The translations under genes were made by a program, and so were the position numbers. DNA of 64,000 bases from Shewanella waksmanii ATCC BAA-643 (GTDB lineage Bacteria; Pseudomonadota; Gammaproteobacteria; Enterobacterales; Shewanellaceae). Of this stretch, positions 45,159 to 62,400 are shown in pieces. The notes below the pieces were generated by a model that had not been told where the DNA came from, did not search any database, and saw nothing but the letters and a program-made list of their open reading frames with translations. The DNA is taken from assembly GCF_000518805.1 (NCBI RefSeq), contig NZ_JAEH01000013.1, forward strand, positions 47,925 through 111,924, read 5' to 3'. Numbering within the stretch: position 1 is the first letter of the stretch; every line of letters starts with the position of its first letter.

Positions 45159-45911
45159 ATGTCGCAACAGCAGCCCTTAATTAGCCACTTGCTAGAGCTC
45201 CGCAATCGTTTGCTTAGGGCGATAGGAAGTGTGCTTCTTGTTTTTATCTGCCTAGTCTATTGGGCAAATGACATTTATCACTACATGGCCACACCGCTGA
45301 TGCAGGCGCTGCCTGAAACCAGCAGTATGATCGCAACCGACGTTGCGGCGCCATTTTTTGCTCCGTTTAAACTGACCTTAGTCTTGGCATTTTTTATCGC
45401 CATTCCTTATGTGCTTTATCAAATCTGGTCGTTCATTGCACCGGGGTTATATAAGCATGAAAAGCGCTTGATGATGCCACTGCTAGCAAGCAGCACACTG
45501 TTGTTTTATTTAGGTATCGCTTTCACCTACTACATTGTCTTTCCGGTGGTATTTGGCTTCTTTACCAGTGTTGCACCTGAAGGCGTTGAAGTTGCTACCG
45601 ATATCAGTAGCTATTTGAGTTTTGTACTGAAACTGTTTTTCGCATTCGGCCTTGCCTTTGAAATCCCCATCGCGGTGATCTTATTGTGTTGGGCAGGCGT
45701 CACGACTCCAGAAGAACTCAAAGCTAAACGCCCTTATATTGTTGTCGGGGCATTTGTGATCGGCATGATGTTGACTCCTCCAGACATCATCTCGCAGACC
45801 ATGTTAGCCATCCCTATGCTGATATTATTTGAAGGGGGATTGATTGCAGCGCGTTTCTACAGTAAAAAGGACGATGAAAACGAAGAGCAGCAGGATGTTC
45901 CTGAGCAATAG
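45159..45911 (+). CDS. tatC: Twin-arginine translocase subunit TatC
   Basis: This 250-residue protein has six membrane helices and recognises the RR signal. The conserved features are [13 protein letters not shown] at the N-terminus, LYKHEKRL with the key Glu in the first cytoplasmic loop, FPVVFGFF, and [18 protein letters not shown] with the conserved Asp. The C-terminal tail is acidic and Gln-rich. It completes the Tat operon; the next gene is 54 bp away. Confidence 0.97.
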   Translation: MSQQQPLISHLLELRNRLLRAIGSVLLVFICLVYWANDIYHYMATPLMQALPETSSMIATDVAAPFFAPFKLTLVLAFFIAIPYVLYQIWSFIAPGLYKHEKRLMMPLLASSTLLFYLGIAFTYYIVFPVVFGFFTSVAPEGVEVATDISSYLSFVLKLFFAFGLAFEIPIAVILLCWAGVTTPEELKAKRPYIVVGAFVIGMMLTPPDIISQTMLAIPMLILFEGGLIAARFYSKKDDENEEQQDVPEQ

Positions 45912-45965
45912 GCCCTAGCTTGGCACTGTTGTAGCGCTCTGATAATAAAATAAAAGGAACTTTTT

Positions 45966-46511
45966 ATGCGCTCAGTTAAGCCATTGCGTCTACTTTTTAT
46001 CGCTGTATCATCGCTAGTCATTACCGCTCAAGCCCAGGCCGGGCTTGAGCAAAATCTTGCCCAATGTGCCACCATCACCGACAAGTTAGACCGACTAATT
46101 TGTTATGATAATTTGGCAAAAACGGTGAAACCTCAAAAAGCTATTGCTGCTCAGTCAACTGTACCGACTTCAACAATCCAAACCACAAATAATATTGCAA
46201 CACCTCAAACCAATGTTGCAGCCCCCGCTGCAGAATCCGTATCTACAGTAGAACAGCAGTTTGGTAACTTAAAGCCCGTTGAGGAAGAAAGCATCGACAA
46301 ACTCTATTTTACAGTCAGTAAAGTTGAAAAAGATGCATACGGAGCGCTGAAAATTAGCTTCAACAATGGTCAGGTGTGGAAGCAAACTGATAGTAAAAGA
46401 TACAAAGTAAAATCAGGTGAAAGGGTCTATGTTGAAAAAGGTGCCTTGACCTCATTTTTCCTCGGGAGCGACAATAAGAATGCAACCATTCGAGTAAAAC
46501 GCCTCAAGTAA
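45966..46511 (+). CDS. Exported protein of unknown function between tatC and tatD
   Basis: This 181-residue protein has a signal peptide (ending AQAQAG) and a Cys pair in QCATITDKLDRLICYDNLAK, a short motif shared by many small exported proteins and VasI-type proteins. A Thr/Gln/Ala-rich linker leads to a compact C-terminal beta domain (residues ~110-181) with VSKVEKDAYGALKISFNNGQ and RVYVEKGALTSFFLG. AAAAGGA precedes the ATG. Its stop codon overlaps the tatD start by one base, so they are co-translated. The function is unknown. Confidence 0.8.
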   Translation: MRSVKPLRLLFIAVSSLVITAQAQAGLEQNLAQCATITDKLDRLICYDNLAKTVKPQKAIAAQSTVPTSTIQTTNNIATPQTNVAAPAAESVSTVEQQFGNLKPVEEESIDKLYFTVSKVEKDAYGALKISFNNGQVWKQTDSKRYKVKSGERVYVEKGALTSFFLGSDNKNATIRVKRLK

Positions 46512-47301
46512 TGTCTAGGTATATGGATATCGCTGTTAACTTAGTTGGCAGCGCACTTGAAAAAGATCTTCAAGGTGTTGTCGCTAGGGCGGTGCAAGCG
46601 GATGTGTCGCCACTCATTGTTATTGGTAGCAACATAGAAGAAAGCCAGCAAGCGCTACAAGTTTGCAGCGATTATCCGAGGCAGCTGTATGCTACAGCAG
46701 GCATTCACCCACACCACGCGAAAGAATGGGATAATCAGTCAGAAGCAACAATTAAGACCCTAGCGCAAAGTCCATCTGTGGTCGCCATTGGCGAATGTGG
46801 ACTGGATTATAATCGCGACTTCTCACCCAGACCTCAACAACGCCAAGCATTTGCTGACCAACTAGCTATAGCGTGTGAACTCAATATGCCAGTGTTGATG
46901 CATGAGCGCGACGCCCATCAAGAATTTATTCGCATTCTTAGCGAATACCGCCCTCAGCTACCTAAAGCCTTACTGCACTGTTTTACCGGTGATCGCGATG
47001 CGTTAATGCAATATATTGATATGGATTTATACATTGGCGTAACAGGCTGGGTCTGCGACGAGCGCCGCGGACAAGAACTAGCACAAATCGTCCCAGATAT
47101 TCCAAATGATCGTATACTAATAGAAACAGACAGCCCCTATCTACTGCCGAGAAGTATGCGACCGAAACCTAAGTCGAGTAAAAATGAGCCTCAATATCTG
47201 CCCTATATTGCCGAGTATGTGGCGAACCTTAGGCAGCAACCGCCAGCGGTGTTCGCCAGCCAAACGTATCAAAACAGCTTAGACTTTTTTGGGTTAGCAC
47301 A

Positions 47302-47305
<4 letters not shown>
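46511..47305 (+). CDS. tatD: TatD-family metal-dependent DNase
   Basis: This 264-residue TIM-barrel hydrolase degrades DNA 3' ends in this family and is not itself a translocase subunit. Metal ligands are visible in MDIAVNL (replacing the common HxH), AIGECGLDYNRD, VLMHERDAH, LHCFTGD and ETDSPYLLPR. The substitution of HxH by DIAVNL is normal for TatD proper as opposed to YcfH/YjjV. Start and stop overlap both neighbours (1 bp upstream, 4 bp downstream). Confidence 0.93.
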
Positions 47306-50275
<2,970 letters not shown>

Positions 50276-50294
50276 ATTAGCAACCCAGATACAT

Positions 50295-50321
50295 AGCCCC
50301 CTCAAATAGGGGGCTTTTTTT
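50295..50321 (+). terminator. Intrinsic terminator after hemB
   Basis: AGCCCCCT pairs with AGGGGGCT around a 5-nt loop (CAAAT), followed by seven T. It closes the hemB transcript before the giant adhesin gene. Confidence 0.95.
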
Positions 50322-50395
50322 ATGTCTAGCCTTTATTCACATGGCTTTCAAATAGTTAACTATACTTATTTCACTATCTCAAACAGCAAATTGAG

Positions 50396-50423
50396 TTGTA
50401 ATCTTGGCAATTCCTCATAGAAT
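50396..50423 (+). promoter_or_regulatory. Candidate promoter of the giant adhesin gene
   Basis: TTGTAA and TAGAAT are 16 bp apart, with the -10 about 72 bp upstream of the ATG. It is the best -35/-10 pair in the 170 bp between the hemB terminator and the start codon. The remainder is AT-rich without other motifs. Confidence 0.4.
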
Positions 50424-50494
50424 AGACTTAAGCTGCTAGTTTTTTAATCAAAACTAATGCTGATGAGGATTTGTACACGAATAAGGAAGTGACT

Positions 50495-53400
50495 ATGGCG
50501 TCAACCAATGGTGCGCAAGTATTGTACTACGTCCAATCAGGTGAACTGATTTGGGCAATCACAGCTGACGGCCGCTGGCTACCTGTTGATGCCAGTCAAC
50601 TCTCTGATGCCATTGTTATTCACTTTGTCACACCTGAACAGTTAGCTGTCATCATCAATGGCGAACAAAACCAGATAACCATTGATGGCAATAGCATCGA
50701 TATTTCTACCAGCACCGTCAATGAGTTACGCCAGTCAACATCTCATACGCCCGCACTCAATCCGGCAGCCAACCAAGTTGTCGGTCAGCAAGGTATCAAT
50801 TTGGGCTTTCAGCTCGTTAACCGCGATGGTGAAATCTCACCTCCGAGTTCAGGTTTTGATACCTTTTCAGACCAACAAAACGCCACTACCGGTACCTTAT
50901 TTAGCAATATTACGGAAGACAGTTTTGCGACACTCACACTGACAGTCAATATCAACAGTAACGGTGATATCTATATCAACCGCTTTGAAAGTCCGGCTGT
51001 TGATCTAGCAGGTCTCGCACTTGATGCAAGTGACGGCCAACAATTAACCCTGTCGTTAACAGACATCAAAGGCAAGCAATTACTCTTTGAAGTTAGTGTC
51101 GAAAACCAAGCTTGGACTCTTGCTGATATAGACTGGAGCCAACTTGAAGAAGGGCAAGTTATTGCTACAATCACCGCCCCGCTCTATCCCGGTGAGGTCA
51201 ATAATGGGATCGATGACGCAATAAAAGATACCTTGGCTGATATCAGCATCACGGTAGACTACGGTTCAGATAATGTGATCAATGCCAGCGAGGCAACGGT
51301 GACTAGGCTCTTTGGCCAGGTACAAGATGTACAAAATGGTCAACCCGTTACGGTCGAATTAACCGATGAACAAGGACACTCGCAATCGTTTACCACCACC
51401 GTTAGCAATGGCCAATGGGAAATTATAGACGCCGATTTGTTGGCCTTTGATAGCAATACCTTAATAGCACGGGCAACGACCATCGATATTGCTGGTAACC
51501 CAGCAGTTGTAGAAACCACTGTAGCCCTCGATGTTGCTGCCAGTATCACTATTAATGTTGATACCGGAAATGATCAAGTTATCAATGCAGTCGAAATGCT
51601 GGCTACTGATATATACGGTGACGTCAGCGATATTGAAAATGGTCAAGATGTGGTCGTAACGGTCACCGACCAATTAGGTGCAACTCTAAGCTTTATTACC
51701 AGCGTTGTTGAACAATCATGGCAACTTAACAACGTTGACTTGTCTTCACTAGCTGAAGGCCAACTTATTTTTACTGCGACCTCGAGCGATCTTGCTGGTA
51801 ACCCAGCTCAAGGTCAAATCAATTATCTAAAAGACAGCTTAGCCAGTATTACTATCGAATTTGTCGATGATGATGGCGTACTTAATCAGCAGGAACTTGC
51901 CCACACCCAAGTCCAAGGTCAAGTCGCTAACATCGAAGATGGACAAGCGGTGACAGTCACCTTTAGTGACGCCAATGGCCAGCAATCGAGTGCAACAACA
52001 GTAGTCGTCAATGGAAGTTGGCAACTTAATGATGTCAATCTATCTGATTTTGATAGTGCGACGCTGATTGCCACCGCATCATCAGCAGATATTGCCGGCA
52101 ACCCTGCCCAAGCCAGCACCGATATACTTGTAGATAACCTTGCAGTGATTACCATTAATGTTGATACCGGTAATGACGACATCATCAATGCAATGGAGAT
52201 GCTAGCTACCAATATATTCGGTGATGTTATCGACATTGAAAACGGTCAAGATGTAGTCGTGACTGTCACCGACCAATTAGGTGCAACTCTAAGCTTTATT
52301 ACCAGCGTTGTTGAACAATCATGGCAGCTTAACAACGTTGATTTATCTTCGCTAGCTGAAGGGCAACTGACTTTTACTGCAAGCTCAAGCGACCTTGCGG
52401 GCAATCCAGCCCAAGATCAAATCAATTTTATAAAAGACAGTTTAGCCGAGATTACTATTGAGTTTGTCGATGATGATGGCGTGCTCAATCAACAGGAACT
52501 CTCGCAAGCTACGGTCCAAGGCCAAGTCAACAACATCGAGGATGGCCAGCCCGTTACAGTAACCTTTAGTGATGCGAGTGGCCAACAATGGAGCACCACT
52601 ACCAATGTCGTCAATGGCGGTTGGCAACTGAGTGATATTGATTTATCTGCTTTTGCTGCTGATACCCTTATTGCTACGGCTTTATCAATGGACATTGCGG
52701 GTAACCACGCCCAAGCTAGCACGCAAATAAATGTTGATGACCTTGCTCAAATAACCATCAACGTCGATAGCGGTGAGGATACGGTATTAAATGCCACCGA
52801 AGTCGTAGCGACAGATCTCTATGGTGACGTCACTGATATTGAAAATGGTCAAATTGTTACCATAACCGTTACCGATACATCAGGGATTAGTTTGAGCTTT
52901 TCGACCATCGTGGTAGACCAAGCATGGCCAATTAACGCTGTCGACTTGTCAGAGCTTGAAGATGGGCCACTCATCTTTAACGCATCTAGCACCGATATTG
53001 CCGGTAACACTGCTATCGCAGAAACTGACGTATATAAAGAAACCAAAGCATTTGTTTCTATCAATGCTATCGATCTCGACCAAGTGCTTAGCAGCGCAGA
53101 GGTCAGTATAGCGACACTCGCTGGGTTGGTTCATAACATTGAAGATGGAAACCCGGTATCTATTACCGTCACCGATAGTCAAGGCAATAGCTTGAGTTTT
53201 AGTAGCACGGTGCGCAACGGCACATGGATTGTCGATAATGCTGACCTTTCCACCCTGGCAGACGGGACATTACAGCTGTACGTCACTAGTTCAGATTTTG
53301 AAGGGAATATCGCTGAAAACACTTCCAGTGTTCTCAAAGATACTCAAGCTAGCATCAGCATAGAAATCATTGATAACGATGGGGTTATCAATGCAAGTGA

Positions 53401-56400
53401 ACTATCTAAGGTCAGCGCTAGAGGCAGCGTGACCAATGTAGAAGATGGTCAACAAGTTACCATTACCTTTATCGATTCTATCGGCAATATTGTCACTGCA
53501 GTTTCCGTAGTCGTCGCCGGGCAATGGCAGATTGATGATGTTGATTTAACCACATTGGTTGACGGCGCATTATCAGCCTCGGCCTTGGTTTCAGATCAAG
53601 CGGGTAACCCCACCGAAGCAAGCACTGATGCTGAGATTGATACCCTCGCGAGTATTGATATCTTTGTAGAAACAGGCTCAGATGTTGTCATTAACCAGAC
53701 TGAAGTTATCGATACCAATATCTATGGTGTGGTTGATAATATTGAAGATGGCCAAACGGTCATTGTCATTGCCCGAGATATCAATGGCGATGAACTATCC
53801 TTTACCGCCCAAGTCTTATCTGGTCAATGGCAATTGCTTGGGGCAAACCTTGCCATCCTTGCCGAAGGACCTATCATATTTACCGCCACAACTGCCGATG
53901 TAGCCGGTAATCAGGCCAATTCAGAAACCGAAGCATACAAAGAAACCAAGGCCAATATTACCATTGCAGCAATCGATGCCGACGGTGTGCTGAATAGCTT
54001 AGAAAGTGAAGAAGCTTTATTAGCAGGTTTTGTGCTCAATGTTGAAGACGCCAGTCCGGTATTGGTAACCGTAACCGATGCCGCCGGCACGAGTTTGACT
54101 TTTGAATCAGTTGTGGTCAATGGAATATGGCGTGTAAAAGATGCGGACCTATCATCACTACTTGATGGCACGCTGCAGCTATTTGTTACCACTCAAGACT
54201 TTGAAGGTAACGTCGCTGAGGCCAATAATACGGTCGAGAAAGACTCTAGCTTTGTTGAGATACTCATCAGAATTGAAACTGGCGAAGACAATACCCTCAA
54301 TCAGTTCGAAACGCCACTGAGTCAGATATATGGGCGTACTTTAAACATTGAAGATGGCCAAGTCGTCACAGTATTGGTCAGTGATATCAATGGCCAACAA
54401 CTGAGTTTTCAAACTACCGTGACTGACAATCGTTGGCAGCTAGATAACCTCGATCTTAGCAGCCTCGCTGATGGCGCAATAACCGCCACAGCCAGTGTTG
54501 ATGATATCGCCGGAAACTTTGCTACCTCAGTCGATATCAAAAACAAAAATGTGGTTGCTGATATTGATTTCAGTGAACGCTCTAGCGACAAAACTCTTAA
54601 TGCAGACTCTATCAGTAAAGCCATCTATTTTGGTCAGACCAACGACGTTGAAAGTGGTCAAACGGTCAATATCGTGTTTACCGACAGCGCCAATAATAGC
54701 TTAAGTTTCAATTCGATTGTCGTCCTCGATCGCTGGCTATTCACTGGACTTGATTTGAGTAGCTTAGTTGATGGTGAAATTAATGTATCGGTCAATACTA
54801 TCGACAGGTACGGCAATGTGGCATCACAAACCACATCACTTCAAAAAGACACACTAGCCACTGTCAGTATCCAGTTTGATGACAACGACAATGTCCTCAA
54901 TAGCGACGAAGTTAGCGCGGCAGCCTTAAGTGGCGAAGTCGCCAATGTCGAAGATGGTCAAGTCGTCAGCGTCACAATAACCGATGGTACGACGGAGTTA
55001 ACATACACTGCCGAGGTAACCGGTGGTCAATGGCAGCTGACAGATTTAGATCTATCCAGTTTGGCGCAAGGTCAGATCACAGCAAGTGCGGTGGTTACTG
55101 ATTTGGCGGGCAACCTAGCCCAAAGTGATACCAGTATTGAGATTGATACATTGGCGCAAATAGCAGTCAGTGTGGATACTAATCAAGACGTTGTTGATAA
55201 CATCCTCAATGCTACAGAAATGTCGCAAGTGACCCTGTTAGGCACGACTCAAGATGTTAATAATAATAGCCAAGTAAGCATAACCGTTACTGATATTAAT
55301 AATATCAGCCTAACCTTCGTGACCACCGTATTTGGTGGCAGTTGGCAGTTTGATGGGGCTAATCTACAATCATTAGCCGATGGTGCACTTACGGTCACAG
55401 CGACTACCACCGACAATGCAGGCAATACAGCAGTTGCGACCACCCAAATCATTAAAGACAGTCAAGCTGAAGTATTTATATCTATAGGTAGCGGAGATGA
55501 TGAGTTAATCAATGCTGCAGAACTCAGCGCGTTAGTGATATCTGGTAGCAGTAACTTCATTGATGTAGGCCGGCAAGTAACTGTCACTATTACTGATAGT
55601 GCAGGCACAACAATAAGTCGCACTGCAACAATCGATAACAACGGTAACTGGAGCTTAGCCGCTGAAGACTATCTAGCACTTGGCTTTGTAGATGGCGTGA
55701 TTAGCGCCACAGCCACGGTGAGCGATAGCGCCGGCAATTCAGCTTCTGCAGTTGATACCGCGACCATAGATAGCCAAGTCAGTATTGACATCGACACTGG
55801 GGCAGACGGCTTCAACGCAGCGTTATTTATTTATCAAATTCAAAATAGCCTGTCAGGGAGCAGTAGCGGCGTAGAGCAAGGACAAGATGTCACTTTAACT
55901 ATCACCGATGGCGATCAGACCTTAGTTTTTGTTTCCCAGATAGACAATGACGGTAATTGGTCATTTACCAACCTAGATACCAGTAGTTTGGATAAACTTG
56001 CTAGCTGGGATGTCGTCGTTAGCACCGCTGACCAAGCAGGCAACACCACCTCCGATGCCATGCCGACACTGGTTCAGCCCCACCCTGCATTGCTTTTTGA
56101 ACTGCTACTCAATTTTCAGTCGACAACCAGTGTTAGCGTGCCGTTTGCCATAGACAACGCCGATGTCAGTATCAGTTTGGACCAAGCAAGATTGACAAGC
56201 CTCACTTCAGAAGGTCAAGCACTCACCGTCACGGTAGATGGCGATGGCCAAGCATTTACGCTAACGCGCACAGACGGCGAGATTGTCATGCAGGGACAGC
56301 TGGTGAACGATCAGTTGCAAATTACACTACTGCAGCCTCTCGATGAGTCATCCGGTGTCAGCACCACCACATATGTGCAGTTAGAAGCGCTACAAATTGA

Positions 56401-59400
56401 CGATGACGGTACGCAAGAAAAGGTATTAACCTATGCAGTATTGACCATCACCGACACCTTCTCATATGTTGCCGACGACCAATACTGCGTAGCAGAGCAA
56501 TCAATTACCTCGGGATCATTAATTGCCAATGATTACACGATTGAGGGGCCGCTCACGGTCACTAAAATTACGATCGATAATGTTGACTATCAAGTCAATG
56601 CAGCTGGCCCAACGGTTGTTAACACCGCTTATGGGCAATTGTCGGTCAGCGCCAACGGCGTATGGCAATTTGTCGCCGCTGGCAATCTAGATAACAACCT
56701 GACTCAACAACTTAATTTTGTATATCATGCAGTCGACATTGACGGCACACCAGGGTCGGCGAATGTCAGTATTGATATTGTTGATGGTGATGCAGGCTCA
56801 ATGGCGACGGCGACAACGCAGACTGAAGAAGCCATAATTGGTAATGCGGTATCACAAACTAAAACCTTCGTCATTGAAGCGGGCTCAGATACCGTTATTG
56901 CCGATAGTGTCGAATTTGGCACACTAACCCCATTTAACCTTGCCAATATGCAGTTAACCAGCAATGGATTGCTAATTAAATACAGCTTATCGGCTGACGG
57001 TAAGACCCTAACGGCATCCACCAGTTCTCCCGAATTAACCATATTTACCATTGATTTATCCGCCGTAAATAATGGAGACGATGTCAACGTTAGTGCCATC
57101 CTTAATTTATTCAGGCCGCTAGATCATAATCTTGATGATGTCATCAACTTAGCCCTGACCATTGTCGCAGAAGATCTCGATGGCACAGCCATTAACAAAG
57201 GCTTACTCAACTGGCAAATCGCTGACGGCGACAACGCTAGTATCAGCAATATTACTTCGGTCAGCTTTGATGAAAACAATGTGTCAGCGACACCACTGAG
57301 TCAAACGGGCAACTTTGATTTGTTCGTAGGTAGTGATGCTATCAGCGATGTAAGAATAGCCAGTGTTGATGAGCAGCCTCAATTAACTGCGGCTAATCAA
57401 ACTATTATTTATCATCTGAGTGCTGATGGCCTGACACTCACAGCTCATACCGGTGATGTTGGCGACCCAGTTTTCGTGCTTTCACTTTCTAATAGTTGGA
57501 GCAGTGAGACCAATAGCTTAAATCAAGACTATACCTTTACTCTCTATAAAGCCTTCGATCAGACCGATACTGAAAGTTTTGATTTTGCCATGGTCGCCAC
57601 AGATAAAGATGGCGATATGAGTCAGGCAAACATTACCGTGACGGTACAAGATGCCGATGCGGCTAACATCGACGATATCAGCTTGACGGTCAGTGAAGAC
57701 CCCAGTGTCAATGCGTTTGATGATTCAGATAGCGGCCAGTTTAATGTTAGTGCCAGTAAAGATCCCATTGTTAACGTGCTATTTAATCTAATCGACGGTG
57801 ATGAAGTACAAAACAGCCTTGGCGCAACCCTCACCCATAACGCGAGCAAACTCTATTGGTCGATTTCTGACACCGGGGCAACAGCAGAAGCAAAAACTGC
57901 AGACGGCCTAGTAATCTTTAGTCTGTCATTACCCAGCACCATCCATATTGATGCTGAAAGCTCAGCAAATATAGATATTAGCTTTGATTTACATCACCCT
58001 ATTGATCACCTCAACAGTGCAAACCTCCTTGATACCCTCAATGTGGGCGTCAGCGTCATCGACAGCGATAATACTGCCGCGACCGGGAATGTAGCCATTA
58101 ACATTTATGATGGTCAAAACCCTAGCTTGCCAGACGCACTGACCCTCAACCTCATAGAAAGTGGCTTACTGACCTCGACACCAATAAGTACCACACAAAT
58201 ACTTGAAACCCTTGCTGGCAGTGACGATATCGCAACAATTGAACTCACACCGGGATTTAGTTTAGGCACATTTTACAGCGCCGGCCACTTGATCAGCCTC
58301 AACACCACTGCGAATGATAATGGCTGGTATGTCGCCAAACGTGATGGCGATAACCAAAAGGTGTTTCAAATTAAGTTCGACAGCAATGGTAAAGTTGAAT
58401 TCAAACAGTTTTTGCCGCTTGATCATAGTTATGGTGACAATGGTGAGAACCTACTGAATATCGATTTTAGCGTAACAGCGATCGACGCAGATGGTGACCC
58501 TTCAAATAACCAGACCGTTACCGTCAAGATTACCGATAGTGTTCCGCAAGATACCAGCCGCGAACTCAGTTTCACCGAAGCAAGTAACGAGTCCTACAGT
58601 ATTGAGCTGTTTAGCGCATTTGAGCAAGGTGCTGATGGCGCAACGGTCACTCAAATAGATTACCCAGGCGGCCCCTACTTCCCTGGTGATGTCATCGATT
58701 TGATGACCGATGCCAACCCCGATGCGGTCAAATATGGTGAGTTAGTGGTCAATAGTGACGGTACGGCCACTGTCTCCACTTTCATCTTTGAGTATGCGGC
58801 CCCCTCCTTTAGCGAAGATATCGTCATTACGTTTACCGATGCTGACGGAGACGTCGCCACCAGCACATTGTCACTAACCGCTCGTGATGCGGAAGGCTCA
58901 ATTAAAATATTCACGACTGAATTTGTTGAAGACACCACTGCAACTGTGGCGATCCAAGCTTCTCCAGGCGATCTTGATGATGGTGAACTGATTACCAGCA
59001 TAGTGTTTAACACTGCTGCACTACAAGGTGGTGTACTGGCATTAGATGGCATCGAGCTCCCCAAAGACGGCAGTGGAAATTATATTCTCCAGGGAAATGA
59101 CCTATTAATCGATATTGAGGGCGTGGCAATTCCCAACGGCGATTTGACCTACACTCCGGCAGAGGATGCCTCAAACGCGACCGTTAGCGCCTCATTTGAT
59201 GTCACCGTCAACATTGTTGGTAAAGGCGGCATCGACACATCGGTTGCGATTAATATTGAATCAGTAGCCGATACCCCTCAATGGGATGGCGACAGTGTCT
59301 TTAATTATGAAATGCTAGAAGATGCCGCTGCAATCGGATTAAATCTCGGGGCCAGCTCTAAAGACCAAAACGGCGTAGATCCGCAAGGCTCAGAAACCCT

Positions 59401-62400
59401 CAGTTACATCATCGACAATATTTCCGACGGGCTAAACCTAGTCGCCTTTGGCATCACCCTAACCAGCGGCACGAGTATTAGCCAAGTCCAACTTGATGCC
59501 ATACAGCTGCATATCGATGACAACCTAGCAGGCGAGTTTAGTTTTACGATCCAAGCAAAAACCCAAGAAAGTGACAATGCCGATACGGCCTTGAGTACAG
59601 TCGAAACTGTATCAATCATTGTCACGCCAGTGGCAGATACTCCTAGCGTATCTGCGCGGGATATACGCAGCCAAGAAGATCAGCCCATCGCCATACAAGA
59701 TATTGTTTCTGGGGAACTCAGCGATACATCTGGCAGTGAGAGTTTGAGCTTTGAATTTACTTTACCTGTAGGCTGGTCAATACAAGCGCCCTCAGCAATA
59801 GATCTTGGCAGCGGTGTTTGGACAGTCTCGGCCGACGATGTCGACGCTAATAATGCTTGGCTAATTCCGTTAAATGACGCCAGCTCAGCAAACCTAGGGA
59901 CGTTTAACCTAAGCGTACGCAGTTTTGCTACCGAATCAAGCCAAGATGGCGTTGCACCGGACAACACCCCCGCACACCCAAATCCGGCCTATAGTGATAG
60001 CGAACAGTTAACCATTCAACTGTCGGGCGTGGCCAATGATGCGCCAAGCATAGTCGATAATCAGGGCAATTGGAGTATCGATAGCACCAGCAATACTATT
60101 AGCAACCTTGCCCAGTTTGATGAAGACCAAGATATTGCATTAGATTTCACCATCGTGAGTTCAGATATCGACGGTTCTGAGTCGTTAGACCTGCGTCTAT
60201 CTGGCGTGCCTGATGGGGTTATTTTTGTCAATTCTAATGGCATGGAAGTGCAATTAGATGTGGTTGGCTTCAATAGTGGCCAACCTATATATGCCGTTTC
60301 AGCTGCACAATTAAGTACCCTGAGTTTGCGTCCAGTGGCTGATTTTAGTGGTACTGTCAGTTTAACTATTTTAGCCCAAAGTACTGAACTTGATGGCGAT
60401 AGTAGTGACTACCAGATGACACTCAACATTGATATTACTCCGGTTATTGACGCTGACAGCCAATCACTAACCACCTTAGTTAACGGCCGAGAAGATCAAG
60501 CGATAATTTTAGATCTCAGCCCCAGCATGCTGGCAGACATGGATAGTAGCGAAACCGTTGTCGGCATCATCATTCCAGCGCAAATCAATGGCTTAATTTT
60601 ATTACTCGATGGCGCACCCGTTGATATTGGTCCACAAGGTATTGATCTTGCCAATTTAACTGACACGACTAGCCCAACATTAGATGCGCTAATCAACTCA
60701 GGTCGGTTGGCTGTTTTACCACCTGAAGATGCGGATGGTATGTTCAACCTTGCTATTCAATACCAAGTCCAAGATACCTCAAATTCTGGAGAAGTCGTCA
60801 CCGAGTTTGTGTCATCACAGGTGAGTATCAATGTTGATGCGGTGGTCGACCTTGCAACCAATTTACAGCGTGAGCAACGAGTATTAACCAGTGCTGATGG
60901 CAGTCCAATCGACTTAACCCAGCAAGTTACCTTTAATGAGCAAGATATTGATGGTTCAGAAGTGCTCGACTATGTAGTGATCATCGTACCGGATAGTGAT
61001 GGCTGGTATGTTGAACACCCGAATGGGGCAATAAATGATGGTGACGGCCGCTGGATCATTCCACTATCCAACTTGACCAACGACAGCACTCAAGAATGGG
61101 GCTTATCTATCCTCGATGGCGCAACCATCAGCAGCGCGTCAGCGACTGGATTAGAGAAAATAACCATTGAGGCACGCGTACTCGATAGAGATGATGCCGA
61201 TATCATCAGTACTGATTTCTACGTCCAATTTGATCAAGGCAGTGGCGCGAGCGATGCCTCTAACGTTAACAGCCTACAACTTTCTACAGTAGACGCTATT
61301 GAAGATAACACTATCGACTTTGCTGGCCACCTAAACGCTAATATCACCAACGACAGTAACGACATTGTCAGTTTCAAAGTCTTGGCGTCAGATCTCCCCC
61401 AAGGCGGCTACTTTAGCGGCAGCGATGTTATTGCCGTTTATGACAGCAGTGGCATGAATGTCGTTGAGTACGTTTTCACTAGCCAATCATTGGCTAGCCT
61501 GAAATTGCATAACATTAGCGATGATTACGCCGGTGACTTAACTATCCCAATTACTATCATTGCAACTGACCCAATCAGCGGTGATACCCAAACTGATACT
61601 AGCCAAAACTTAGACATCAATATCAGTCCTGTCGTTGATGGCGCAGAGTTAACGATTGCCAACGACACTATGCTGGAAGATCAGCCCATTCCTTTAGGCA
61701 TAAGTTTGCTATTTGCAGACGCTGACTCAAGCCCCGCCAGTGGCGGACAAGAGCAATTGCTCATTGGTGACCCCGCACAGCCCATCACGTTGACCTTGCT
61801 TGATGGTGGCACGATTAACGATCCAACGGGTTTCTGGGTCGCACCGGCTGGCAGTAGTAATACTTGGCAATTTAAAGGATTTACTCAAGCTGATTTAGAC
61901 GCCGCGCTTGGATTGGTAGAGTTTGTGCCGCCAACCCATTTAAGTGGTGATTTCCAAATTCAAATCAGCGGAACCATCGAAGACACCGCTAACATTGATG
62001 GCAGCCCAACGACAGCAACCGATACGTTTAGCACCACCAGCACCATCACAGTGCTACCTGTCGTGGATGCAGCCAATACGCCAGGTGGTATTGCTACTTT
62101 TGTGGGCGCCGAAGATAGCGATATCGACTTATCGGGGTTAAGTAGTAGCAATCTTGAATTGATTGACCAAGACGGCTCAGAAGTTATTTACCTCACCATT
62201 CAGGGCGTACCTCAAGGTGCCGTCTTGTACTATCAAGATGGTGGCAACTTGGTCCAACTGCCGAACAATGGCGAAGATGGCGGGACCTTCGCTGGAAAAC
62301 CGACTTTTTCTTGGTCGGTCACCGAAGCACTGCTAGCCAGCTTAGTTCTGCGCCCTCCCTTAGACTTCAATGGCGATATTCCACTGACGGTACAAGCAAT

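Noticed and set aside
54058..54130. LapG-type cleavage site (DAAG in TDAAGTS)
   Set aside because: It lies in the middle of the Ig-like domain series at the normal turn position, not in an N-terminal retention module.
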